DNA of 64,000 nt. Origin: Allium sativum. Lineage: Eukaryota; Streptophyta; Magnoliopsida; Asparagales; Amaryllidaceae. The DNA lies in contig CM060922.1 of the NCBI GenBank assembly GCA_030737875.1, positions 306,705,456 through 306,769,455 on the forward strand, in the 5' to 3' direction. The position numbers and the translations under genes are program-made. The notes under the pieces were generated by a model that worked only from the letters and a program-made list of their open reading frames with translations, did not search any database and had not been told where the DNA came from. Each line of letters starts with the position of its first letter. The first letter of the stretch is position 1. This document shows, piece after piece, positions 37,486-49,500 of the stretch.

Positions 37486-38000
37486 GTTTAGATCTAACAT
37501 GATAACATAAGGTTATAATTTAGATCACATAAAATAGATCTTACATGTTAACATAAGGTGACAATTTAGATCGCATAAAATAGATCTAACATGTTAACAT
37601 AAGGTAATAATTTAGATCACATAAAATAGATCCAACATGAATCATAAGGTGACAATTTAGATCACACAAAATAGATCTAACATGAATCATAAGGTGACAA
37701 TTTAGATCACATAAAATAGATCTAACATGAATCATAAGGTGACAATTTTAGATCACATAGAATAGATCTAACATGAATCATAAGGTGATAATTTTAAATC
37801 ACATAGACTGGATCTAACATGATAACATAAGGTGATAATTTTAGATCACATAGAATAGATCTAACATGAATCATAAGGTGACAATTTTAGATCACATAGT
37901 ATAGATCTAACATGAATCATAAGGTGGCAAATTTTAGATTACATAGAATAGATCTAACATGAATCATAAGGTGACAATTTTAGATCACATAGAATAGATC
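37486..38000. repeat. 46-bp tandem array in the 5' LTR, 11 units
   Basis: Same unit as in the 3' LTR, two units longer, which accounts for nearly all of the length difference between the two LTRs. Confidence 0.85.
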
Positions 38001-38382
38001 TACACACGTCTGCATCATAGCATAATATAAAAGTTACAAACCAAGATCCATAATAATAACATAGTAGAACAATCACAGTTGAATTGGATCTAGAGAAATA
38101 GATCTATTATGACATAGCATAAGATCTAACAATAACATAGATTCAAAGTCTACAATGTATCCAAATCACAGTTTTTCATAATTCACTATTATTTATCTAA
38201 ACCTAAAAGCAACTAGAACTCACCGTGATTGGATTACTAAGATGATAGAAAATGTGCTGAGTCTATGCTTGAATCTCAGAATTTGATATGCTTTAGAAGA
38301 AGATGAGAGACCCTGGTTCAGTTCAGAATCTGGCATAGTTTGGCCGCCATGACTTCTAATGAAGAAATATGTGAAATGACCA

Positions 38383-38392
38383 TATATTTATA
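38383..38392 (-). promoter_or_regulatory. LTR TATA box (5' LTR)
   Basis: The minus strand reads TTATAAATATATGG, 366 bases into the LTR in element orientation. This is the likely promoter of the retroelement transcript; U3 would be about 38360-38758. Confidence 0.6.
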
Positions 38393-38758
38393 ACTGCAGA
38401 ACCATCTGCAGCCGACTGCCACATAAGCCCTAGGGTCAATCAGGTCGCAGGACGCCTCACACTTTGGGAAAATGCCCGAATACTCACAAACAATTCTGGC
38501 GCACTTTACAGGTGCGCCAGTGCAAAATTTCCTTGGCGCACTTGGCAAGTGCGCTAGTTATACCCGATTTTGATTTTCAACTTTTTATCGTCCGTAAATT
38601 CTTCATACGTTATCCGTTTTACGCAAACCAGGTGTCTATCTTGACCAGAATTTCAAGACGGACGCAATGACGTAATCCATTTTCCTTAATTATGGATATT
38701 AAATTAATTATTCTTTAATTTATCTTCTTTAATGTCATTAAAAATTCGGGGTGTTACA

Positions 38759-38763
38759 ATAAG
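38759..38763 (+). repeat. 5-bp target-site duplication of the chromovirus (right), ATAAG
   Basis: Matches 18536-18540. Confidence 0.9.
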
Positions 38764-38893
38764 AATAGTCAATATCAAATTGTCATGGCTAGCGTTCAAA
38801 TTATAATTAACATATTATTTTATGAAGTAAATATCATATAGTTTGAGATGTACGCAACTTTTTATGTACTAAAGTTTGACATCGCCTACTTTA

Positions 38894-39464
38894 GAGCATT
38901 TCCAACCCATAATAAATTTCGAAGTAATGTGAAGCCACATCAACAATTAGAAAATGTCTTTATATTGCTTTTTCTAATACTAATGTAATTTATAATTCTA
39001 AGATGACATTGTGAAGTGTAATGTCTAGTTCTGGACATTGCACATCACAATCTGAAGTAATACACCTAAATAATTATTGGTGAGTTAAATATAAAAATAT
39101 CAATCTTTTATGAATGATAAATTGATACATATGCAGAAAATGACAACATCTGATATTCACATTGGAGAGAAATTATAAGTGTCGTCGTCATAAATACAAA
39201 CATTCAATTAACATTGTGGATACATAAGCTTTACATGATATTATCTATAAAATGAGTTGAAAATGCTTTAATTATTGGTGAGCTAGATAAGTTTTTCGAT
39301 CTTCTATGAAAAATAAATTGACACGTACGCAAAAAATGACAATATTTGATATTCGCGTTAGAGAGAAATTGTAAATGTCATTGTCATAAATGCAAACAAT
39401 GAATTAACAGTGTGAACACCTAAGCTTTACATAACACTATCTATAAAATGGGTTCACGATGCTC
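38894..39464. mobile_element. PIF/Harbinger (Tourist-like) MITE with an internal 199-bp tandem duplication
   Basis: The ends GAGCATTTCCAACCC and GGGTTCACGATGCTC are inverted repeats with a few mismatches, and the element is flanked by TTA on both sides (38891-38893, 39465-39467). GAGCAT(C/T)TCCAACC-type ends with TTA/TAA duplications are typical of plant Tourist-type MITEs. Inside, 39072-39270 is followed by a diverged copy of itself up to about 39464. No coding capacity. Confidence 0.75.
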
Positions 39465-39523
39465 TTATTATGAAATGTCTTCAATTTGTAATATGTACAA
39501 TTAATTGTCCATGCAGCAGCGTG

Positions 39524-40014
39524 TAAGGCTGTCAACGTATACTTTCAAATATGGATAGTGCCATATCCGTATCCGCATCTGAAACTATTTTCGGATATCC
39601 GCATCAGCGGATACGGACGGATATCGGATAATTATCCACTACACCAATGGTCAATAAATCAATGAACATAAATGAATTTATTTAGCTTAATATTAATTTT
39701 TTTCAACCTAGTTGATTACTAAAGTACTAAAAATAAATAAATAAATAAATAAATACGATTATAATATATAATTTTAAGCATTTAGCTTGTGTTTAATAGA
39801 CTTTAAGTTTTGCAAAATAATAAATTACTATATTTAATTATGTTAAAATACACATTATTTAAGCTATAATCATGGAAAAATATGGACGGATAATTTTCGA
39901 ATGCGGATATGCCAATATCTGCATTCGCTTTCCCGGATATCGGATGCTTATCGGCTTTTTCGGATGTGAATGCAGACGGATTTCGCATTTTTCGGGTACC
40001 CACTGACAGCCCTA
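39524..40014. mobile_element. Non-autonomous hAT-type element
   Basis: The left end TAAGGCTGTCAACG and right end CCACTGACAGCCCTA are inverted repeats. They are flanked by 8-bp duplications GCAGCGTG (39516-39523) and GCAGCATG (40015-40022), one mismatch. Near both ends there are many GGATATCGGAT, CGGATACGGACGG and GCGGATAT words, the subterminal repeats often seen in hAT derivatives. The 85-residue frame across it is not a gene. Confidence 0.8.
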
Positions 40015-40159
40015 GCAGCATGAGCGATTCTGCACTGGTCCTCTTACCTTTTGTGCACAATCAAAGCCACGTTTGGTTATATGTATATCTGCTTTTGTAC
40101 AATTGCAACTTGCATTTACCATAAATTTCCTTATTAGGAAACTCAGCTTTTACTACGGT

Positions 40160-40702
40160 TAAGGGTGAGCATTTATTGGTTAAAACCAATTAAACCAACC
40201 AATTAATTTGGTCGCTTTGATTTGGTTTTGTACGTTAATTAATTAGTTTTGGTTTTTGTTTTTTATATCACTTCGGTTTATTGGTCGGTTTTGATTTTTA
40301 ATATTTGAAAACTGAACCAACCAATCAAACCAAATTTAAAATTTATTTATTTTAAAGTTAAAATTTTACCATTGACAATGTTATTGCTTAAAATATTTTA
40401 AAAACAATATTTTTTTTTAATTTTATATTAATATTTTTAAAAGAAGAGTTTGTTTTCTAAAATGTTTGCATTGTATAAACTCAATTAGTTGATTCAATCC
40501 TACATTATATCAACAACCAAAAAATCTATTTCATTTAAAGATAAATCAAATAAATAAACAAACAAAACTGAACCAAATATTATCGCTTTGATTAGTTTTT
40601 TATTTCAAAAAATATCGATTTGGTTTGGTTCAACCAATGTTTCTTAAATGATTATTTTGGTTTTAACATTTTTAACCGAAACCAACCAGTTGCTAATCCC
40701 TA
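40160..40702. mobile_element. Second hAT-like non-autonomous element
   Basis: It begins TAAGGGTGAGCA and ends TTGCTAATCCCTA, imperfect inverted repeats. The candidate 8-bp duplication ACTACGGT / ACCATGGC matches at five of eight positions, all differences transitions. Its interior is rich in TTGGTT and AACCAA words (GGTTAAAACCAATTAAACC near the left end, TTGGTTTTAACATTTTTAAC near the right). Identification is less sure than for 39524-40014. Confidence 0.55.
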
Positions 40703-41280
40703 ACCATGGCTAAGAACAAAACCAAAAAAAGATAAGAACAAAACCAAAAGGAGCGATCTTGGAATTAAGAATTTTAAATGGATTTCATACTTTATTAATT
40801 CACCAATGAATTTTCTTTTTTGAGGCAACTATTAATTTGTTCACCGATAACTTGGAGAATCCATTTGTTCTTTGATAACCGAATTTATTTAATCGACAAG
40901 GGTTGAAGACGCAAGCGCAACTTGCACCATTTTAAATCCTGTTACATCTAAATGTAGACAGCTGTGCTTTTAGCGCTTAACATAAGTCAAAGAAAATCAT
41001 AACAGCAATAAAATAAAGACAACAATTACGAATACAACAACTTCCTTTAACTAACAGAAAACAAATTCAGCTCCATAAGTATCATTTATCAATTGCCAAT
41101 ACATAGAAATCTGATATAATTGAAAATTTAATTAAAATCACCCAAACATCAAGACTCGCACTGTTTAATTGGTTGAATAAAAGCTTCAAGAATCAATGCA
41201 GCATAACGTATAACTGCATTTTAGAGGCTGGCCCGTTTTACGACCAACAAGCAAACATTTCGTTTGTGCGGAGAAGACAG
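40703..41280. other. 3' flank of the thioredoxin reductase gene
   Basis: About 580 bases downstream of the stop codon. AT-rich, no frame of interest; it should contain the 3' UTR and polyadenylation site, which I cannot place with confidence. Confidence 0.5.
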
Positions 41281-41351
41281 TCAATCATCCTTGTCTTCTT
41301 GAGCTCCAATTTCCTGCAAATAGTGCTCAGCATCAAGGGCAGCCATACATC
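41281..41351 (-). other. NTR exon 4 (terminal coding exon)
   Basis: Acceptor TTACAG before 41351, then codons for [22 protein letters not shown] and TGA at 41283-41281. The first two bases complete the Gly codon begun at 43897. Its 71 bases are too short to stand out as an open frame. Confidence 0.95.
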
Positions 41352-43502
41352 CTGTAATTCAGAATCATAGAAGAATCTTTAATACAAATATGGTAGCATT
41401 AAAATTAATTTTACACGTCAAACTTTGAACAAATGACAGAAATACCACCTGCAATTAAGGTACTAACTACAGCTATAAAATGCTACACACACACATGTGC
41501 ATGATGAGTAAATCTTGAGATCAACTGTTCGATAAAAATAATAATATTTGGTGCTGGTGTAATAAAAAGCAGCAACATGGGAAAGAGAATGGAAATCAAT
41601 GCAGTCAGAATGTAAGTCATGCCGATTATGCCTACACATGGAGGGGTACTTTCTGCAAAATGTCTGAAAATAAAAGCAAATAAAAGCACAAGTACAGGCA
41701 AGAGTATGGAAATTCAAGAAGATATAATCACAAAATGGTAGAATCAGAATGGGAAAAAGGCACGATGAGCATGACAGCAACATACAAGACATAGAAACAG
41801 CTCAAACTAGCTCGAGATCAAGTTGTATTTTAGTTATTAAGAAAAGGCAAATTTTATTCCAACCCCCGAAATTAGGTAGTATCCCCCCATTTTCATCAGA
41901 AAATACAAGGACGAAAATGCCCTTTTTGTGTTATAATTTTTTTTTTCAGTTTACAGGGTACCTCGAAGATGCCCTATGTGGGTTCCTCAGTGTACCACGC
42001 AGTACGCCTACGTGGTTTTTTAAGAAACCACGTAGAACTACTGCGTGGTACACTGAGGAACCACGTAGGGCATCTATGAGGTATCCTGAAAAACCACGTA
42101 CAAATCTTACGTGGAGGGGTATTTTTGGATTTTTTTTAATTCAACGGGGGGCTACTCGCTAAAAAAGGGGATATGCTGGTTTTTTCAAATTAAAGGGGGC
42201 TACTATCTAATTTCGGGGGTTGAAATACAATTTGCCTTAAGAAAAAACAGGGTGTTTTCTTTCTTTCAATGTTTGTACATTGTAACATAAGCCTGTCATA
42301 TATAACATGCTGAAGAAGACGATTATACAACTGAGCAACTGGAAAAGCACATATTTTCAGGATTTATGCTTTGGATTTTTAAGTAGTTGATGAAACGGTA
42401 GTGGTGTGGAAATTAGGCCTCATCAGGTTTCCGTTTGTTGTAAAAAGCAGATAGAAAGTCATAAGAAATACTAGATACACTTTGACAAAGTATTTTCTAT
42501 CTATGACAACTCACAGCATGTATAAAGCTACAGCCATGTAACTACATGTTGGTTGAAATTGGAGGGGGGGGGGGGGGGGGAGTGGAAAACACACCAGATA
42601 TGGTTGTTACGACTGATTAGGGCTAACAAATCCACATTTGGGTTTGCAGAATTTCAACATTAAGTGAACTGGAGGTCATCCTCCAATTAGTGTGCAAACG
42701 CACTGTGAGACAAAGGGATGGAGATTAAAAAAACAGACCAGTCTCCCATTTTTGCAAGCAATAGTTTGACAGCTTATGCATCCTTGTTACAAATTCCTCG
42801 AATCTCTTTAAAGTTATTCCTCAAATGAATGTGAAAGCATGAAGTGAACTAAGGAAACAATAACCTATGGTTAGTAATGTCAACTAGCTAACGGTTATAT
42901 CCAGTGCCAAGGCTTCTGCTTGAACAGACTCTGGCATGAGCAAGTGGTATGCAGTCTTTACTTCCATTACTAAAGACACTGTTTCCAGGAATTGCTAAAT
43001 AGACCAACTGCCCGCTTAGAATACAACAATATTTGAATAAAACTCATAGTATGCTTGCATATTCAAAACACATTGGACCACATAGTATTTTTGTATAGAT
43101 TGAACGTCATACACTGCACTAGTAATATATACAAACACACATGAGCAAGAATTTGCAATAACCAAAGGGGCAAATTGTATTCCAACCCAGAAAATTAGGT
43201 AGTAGTCCCTTCTAATTTGAAAAAACTAATAAACCCCCATTCTTAGTGAGTAGCCCCCCCGCTGAATTTAAAAAAAAATTCCAAAAATACCCTCCCACAT
43301 AGGGTTTCTACGTTATTTTCCAAGGTATCTCGTAGATTGTCTACGTGGCTCCTCAGTGTACCATGCAGTAGCCCTATGTGGTTCCTTGAGAAACCATATA
43401 GGCCTACTACATGGTACGCTAAGGAACCACATAGGATATCTACGAGGTACCCTAAAGACTAAAAATAAATAAATATATATAACACAAAAAGGGCATTTTC
43501 GT

Positions 43503-43555
<53 letters not shown>

Positions 43556-46500
43556 CGGGGGGCTACTACCTAATTTCTTAGGTTGGAATACAATTTGCCA
43601 ACCAATGGTACACATTGCTACATTCAGGCATTGAACTTGCACACTTGTAAATGCCGCCACCAACTTCCTTACTAATCTAGGTAGCTAACCTGTGTTCCAC
43701 CATCTTCTCGGAGGGGAGTTGTTAAGCAGTTGATACCTGGCTATGTGTAAACATTTATACTATTTTGTGTCCACTGGAGAACTAAATGACTTCTATGACA
43801 AATAATATCGTTGCACTTTTCTAAACAAATTACTATATATCATGACATGCTGACCTGTAGAAAGCGCAGAAAGCACATGTAAAAAATAATACGAACCTGA
43901 TCCAGCTGCAGTTATAGCTTGTCTATATTTCTTATCCTGAACATCACCAGCCGCATAGATCCCTTTAATACTGGTATGCGTGCTACCAGGTTTTGTTGCT
44001 ACATAGCCATCTTCATCCAACTCCAATTGTCCACCCAAAAATTTTGTTGCCGGCTCGTGCCCAATAGCAAAGAACACACCTGATACTTTCAGGTCAGTGA
44101 TTTCGCCTGTTACCACATTTGCAAGTTTAACCCCTTCAAGCAATCCATTCTGTGGCCCATACGCTTTCACAACATTAGAATTCCAAACTACTTCTATCTT
44201 CGGGTTTGCTAAAGCCCTTGCCTGTGCAATAAATGTTTAGAATGAGTAATCAAACCATATTTTACTTGTTATATATATAAAAGTATATTAGTTAATCACT
44301 CCAAATTTTATCTATCCATTTCTTAGCTGTAACCTTGTTTTGTTTAACTGAAACCTTCGGCTTTTTAAATGCGGCCTGGACATGTGTATATTATAATAAC
44401 AATTGCTTAAGTAGCCCATTAAGTGTAAACTAGTCAGCTGCCCGCTGCAGTAATTTTTGGAATATATATTTACTTTTGAAAGAAAATGCATTGGAATAAG
44501 GAAATGAATGATGTAAGTGGGCATCCATATGTAAGCACCCATGTATTTTTTATTAATATTTGCACTTCCTATAGCATAACAGAGAACAAACGCATTCAAT
44601 TTTACAGTGCCAACTAAGCTTTGAATACTGAGCAATGCTAAACTCAAACTTGTTAAGAATTACCTGATATACAGAGTGGTAGAAAAACATACGACTGCTA
44701 TAATTGATTAATGTAGTTTGAATGTTGTGCTTGTCTTTAAGAATCAAAAGAAGTGTAAGACCCGCATTTTTCCAACTATGGTTACCATGGCAGGATGGTA
44801 CTAGAGTAGCGAACAAGCATGGCACAGCTACAAACAACGAACTCCAATTTAAATCAGCATCTCCACTACAAGAAGTGAGTCATTAATCCCAAACAAATTG
44901 AATTTGGCTAGAGATGGAACACAGAACCAAAAGACAAAATAAATATAAAGGTAATAATAATAACAAGATTTTTAAAGGTGAAAACATAAATAAAGATAAA
45001 ATAAATTTTAACAACCACAACTAAGCCATTAATCTCAAATATGCGATAAAGTCAATATAAATGTAAAAATAATAACGGCAAAATATTTAAAGGTGAGTGC
45101 ATAAATAAAGATAAAATGAAATTTAAAATAATCAAACAAATAATAATAGTTATAGTAATGAATGAATAAACCATGATGCTGATAACGATAATAATAAATA
45201 CTAGTAATAATAGATTCCGAAGACCTACCGAGCCCATAAAATAAAAAATAAAATTTAAATAATTAAACAAATAATAATAGTGATAACAATGAGTAAATAA
45301 ATAAAAACCATAATGATGATGATGATGATAATACTAATAGTGATAGATACCGAAAACCATAACTACGTCTGGTGCCTCTTGACACTAGTCCTATCATATG
45401 AAACTCATAACACTCTCCTTTAAACTAACCGAAAACTCAAGTTTTTGATACATGAATCGTTAACTTCTATGTACTTCTGGTTGACACCAGCTCTTTCGAT
45501 ATATTCTAATTTCTCAAGTCACTTTTTACTACTTCCTACCATGTCATCCTTGATCGGCCTCTATTTTTTTTAAAGCATTCGGTGCAGCCTATAATTCCAA
45601 CGCATACAGGTGCATCATGAGGGTCTTCTTAGATACGGTCAAACCGACGTAAGCAGCGTTGGACTAACTTTTCTTCAATAGGTGCAATTCCAAGTTTATC
45701 TTGAATATCATTTCTAACTCGATTTTGTTTGGTATGCTCACAGCTTCATTATAGCATACGCATCTCCGCTGCATTTATCTTCTAGATGTACTGCCTTTTA
45801 ATAGACCAACACTCTTCATCATATAACATCAGTCCTGATTGTTGTTCTATATAACTTTCCTTTAAGTTTTTGTGGAATTTTCCTATCATAGAGAATGTCA
45901 AATGATAGTCACCGTTTCACTTTCTTCGAACAAAATATCTACTGGTGTCGCCAAAAAATCTTCTAGCTCGATCGTAAAGCCATCACTTTCTTCACTGAAA
46001 AGTTTAGCGAGGTATTCTCTCCATCTATTTTTTATTTCGTTGTGCTTCACCAAAAAATCTACCCTTCACATCATTGATGCATTTAACTTGGTTAAAGTAT
46101 TTTGTCTTCCTCTCGCATAGCTTGGCTACCTTGTAGACGTTTATTTCACCCTCCTTCGTACTTAGCTTCTGATATACGCTCTTATGATGTTGCAAACACA
46201 TTTAAAAAATCCTGCTTCTCTTTGATAGCCTTGGCACATCACTGTTTCACTGCCATGAATCTTCATTTTCTCGCTTATTCCCTCTTGATATCACAAACAA
46301 CTCAATGATCACTTTTCGAATGCATACTGCTATCTCATTCGGTCATTCCACATGTCATTTATTCTCTTTTCAATTCAATGCCCCTTCTCCCATCATTCTT
46401 AAAACACCCGTGAGACGTCTTCTTTGATTGGCCCGAACTTTTGCAAGGTTTGGTTGGGCTTTCACCATTTCATTCTACTAACCTTAGCTCTTTTATCCTT

Positions 46501-49500
46501 AAACACCCGAAGATAAACACAAATACCAAGAGTTGATGTAGTGAGACGACACATTCTCCAAGTATGACTTTGTAATCTACACAAGCTCGTTTATTCTCTT
46601 CCAATAAGGATAAAGTCAATCTAGGTAGAACGTTGGTCATTGCTGAAGTAATCAGATATGATTCTCATTCTAAAAAAGGTATTAGCAATCATGAGATCCA
46701 AATCATAAGAAATGCCAAAATTCGATATTTCTTTTCCTTCTTGGTTACTACTGTCATATCCAAAACCACCATGTAGACTCTTAAACCTCCCACTAGTTGA
46801 GCCAACATGGTCATTGAAATCTCCTATGGAATTTTCTCACTACTAGGTGCATCTCTAACCATGATATCAAAATCTTCCCAGAAATTCCTCTTGACTTCTT
46901 CACTTAGGCAAACTTGTGGAGCATAGGCACTAATGACGTTTAGAACTGCATCATCAACTACCAACTTGACTAGGAAGAATGACCATGTCCCCTCATCTCC
47001 TAACGTCGACCAATCTGCTCTTAAGATTCTTGTTAATCAATATTCCTATCCGTTCTTGTTACGTTCTTTTCTTGTGCACCATAACTTAAAGTATGTGTTC
47101 CTCACCTCATTCGCCTTCTGGCCTATCCATTTGATTTCCTGAACACATAAGATATTTATACATCTCTGAATCATATTATCAACTATCTCTCTTAACTTAC
47201 ATATTAAGGACCCTACATTCCAACTGTCTAAAACCCTAGGGATGACAATGAGGCAGGTCTAGGGTCCAAACTCAGTTGACCCACCTCTGCAATTCTTTTA
47301 TTTTTTTATTGTTATAAAAAGTCAGGAAATAATCCTTGAATCCCAATACCATTTAGACGTGTAGTTTACAAACTAAGTCTAAAAATGTATATAGTTATTA
47401 CCAAAAAAACATGTGTACAACATAGTTGTTGTTTCAACATTTTTTTGAAGGATTTTTATGTTTAGTGGCTAATGAATGAGCAACATGAATTTTAGTGTTT
47501 CACGTAGCATTGACAATATATACAAGTGTTCACAGGCTAATTCTTCTTGACCGTCTTGCAATTTCCTTATAAATTTTCGTGTCAAGTGAAATTTGAACTA
47601 GAAATATAACATGGGTGCCCATTAACATGAATTTCTAGTTAACGCAATCAAATGATTTAGACCTAGGTTGTAACTGCATAACCATGGATTATAACCTTCT
47701 CCATGCTCTACTGATGTCAAAAGCCATTCTTGGCCCAGTTGTAAGTATGTCAATCATTGAATTGATATTCTTAAATGTAAATGCTAAATATTACTGCAGG
47801 TTTCATGTTTGTGTTTTGTTGTGCAAAAGCAAAATTGCATACTTCAGGTCAATAATGAAACTTGATGAAAATGCGTTTCAGCACACTAATCCAAATGTGT
47901 TTCAGGTTGATGAAAATGGAAGCTTGCTTGGTGCTGGTGCAATAATGAATCTTGACATGTCTTTTATTTTGTTTAGGTATTGATATGTAGTTCATCTGTT
48001 CTATGTATTGTATTAGCACGTATGTAAAAATCTTTGTATACTTTTCCTCTAGTGTTGTGAGTGATGCACTTGTAATTTCTTTTGTTTCTGCAGTAAATGT
48101 GTTTCTGCACTAAATGGACAGTTGATATATTGTATTTTCTTTTGTTACTGCAGTGGGCATGTAATTTAAAATGCAGCTTTATTTTGTTTATGATGATTCA
48201 TGAATGAATGCATGTATATTCTTAAGTCTATTTGGCTTTCTTTTATTTATTTGTAGATGTATATTGATGTTCATGATGACTGGCATATGTTTTGTACGTT
48301 AAAACTTAACTCAGCGGTTGAAAATTGAGACAAAGCATGAGTAGATTATTGCTACAGGAATCAGGTCTGGGTCGGGGCAGGTCTACCTGTGACCCATGCG
48401 GGTCATGGGTCGGGGCAAAAAAAGACCCATGCCAGGGGTCTACGGGTTGGGTACGGGTCGGGGGTAAAAATGTTCGGGGCGGGTCTGGGGCATGTGAAAC
48501 CCGCCCCAACCTACCCCATTGCCATTCCTACCTATTACCATCGGACTAGCTTCCTTGCCCCCTTGCATCCGCCGAGAAAGATGCGAAGACTATTGCTCAT
48601 TTATCACTACATCCGGACGTCGATGTAGCACACCACTAAGAGAGCGACAACACAGACCTTGCATATTTATCACCATACCCGGGCCTCAATATGGCGTGTC
48701 ACTAAGGGAGTAGGATTTCAAACTGGATGTGAGCAGGCTCCTAAAATGGGATTTCAACTGTGCATCAATTATTGCAATCTTATATTTTGACATAGGATGA
48801 TTCAATTTTTTTTAGCAATACATAACTGGCAGCTGCTAGTTTATTGCTTAACAATTGTTAACTGAATCCATGTCACTAAAACAAGGCTACCCACGAACAC
48901 AGATTCTAGCTCAGGTAATTTAAGAATACTCAAGCACAGGGGTATATTCATATTGGAGCCCGGCAGATACCTCATACTAAAAGAAAGAAAAAAAGAACAG
49001 AAACAAACAAATATTCCAAGTTAAACTCAAACCTGCATAATCTTTGACGCTCTAAATGTATCTCTTCTATGAACAATATAAACCTTTGAACCATACTTTG
49101 TCAAGAAATTTGCCTCTTCCATTGCGGAATCGCCTCCCCCAATGACAAGAATTTCCTTGCCTCTAAAAATAGGAGCAGCTCCATCACAAACTGCACATGC
49201 ACTAATACCTTTATTCCAAAACTCTTCACTACCTTCAAATTTTAACCTTCTGGCTACAGCTCCAGTTGCCACAATCACAGCATCTGCCTCTACTGTAGTC
49301 TCATCTGACTCGACTTTAAAAGGCCGCTTTGAAAAATCAACTTTAGTTACAGTTTCGGACAAGATTTTGGTTCCAAATCTAGCAGATTGACTTCGGCATC
49401 TATCCATAAGCTCAAATCCAAGGATGCCCTCTGGGAATCCTGGGAAATTTTCAACATCCGTGGTGGTAGTCAGCTGCCCTCCAGCAGCTATGTCATTAGC

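Larger units (their letters stand above)
18541..38758 (-). mobile_element. Complete but defective Ty3/gypsy chromovirus (Tekay/Del-like), with two nested insertions
   Basis: Both LTRs begin TGTGACACCC and end GGTGTTACA on the plus strand and are flanked by the same 5-bp duplication (ATAAG). Coding runs on the minus strand: 5' LTR 35426-38758, Met-tRNA primer site, gag, protease, RT, RNase H, integrase, chromodomain, polypurine tract, 3' LTR 18541-30407. Removing elements D and C with their duplications leaves about 11.6 kb. Long LTRs (about 3.3 kb), a C-terminal chromodomain and an initiator-Met primer site together fit the Tekay/Del clade; the clade assignment is inference. The first ~157 aligned LTR bases differ at about 12 positions, mostly transitions, so the insertion is not recent. 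The coding region is disabled by stops, frameshifts and at least one deletion. Confidence 0.93.
35426..38758 (-). repeat. 5' LTR of the chromovirus, uninterrupted
   Basis: It runs from TGTGACACCC to GGTGTTACA with no insertion, so it serves as the empty-site reference for elements D and C in the other copy. It contains the 55-bp array (about 36435-36685), the 46-bp array (37486-38000) and a minus-strand TATA box. Confidence 0.93.

Noticed and set aside
47684..47983. 99-residue plus-strand frame in NTR intron 2
   Set aside because: Lies within a hAT-like element, antisense to the gene, no recognisable domain.
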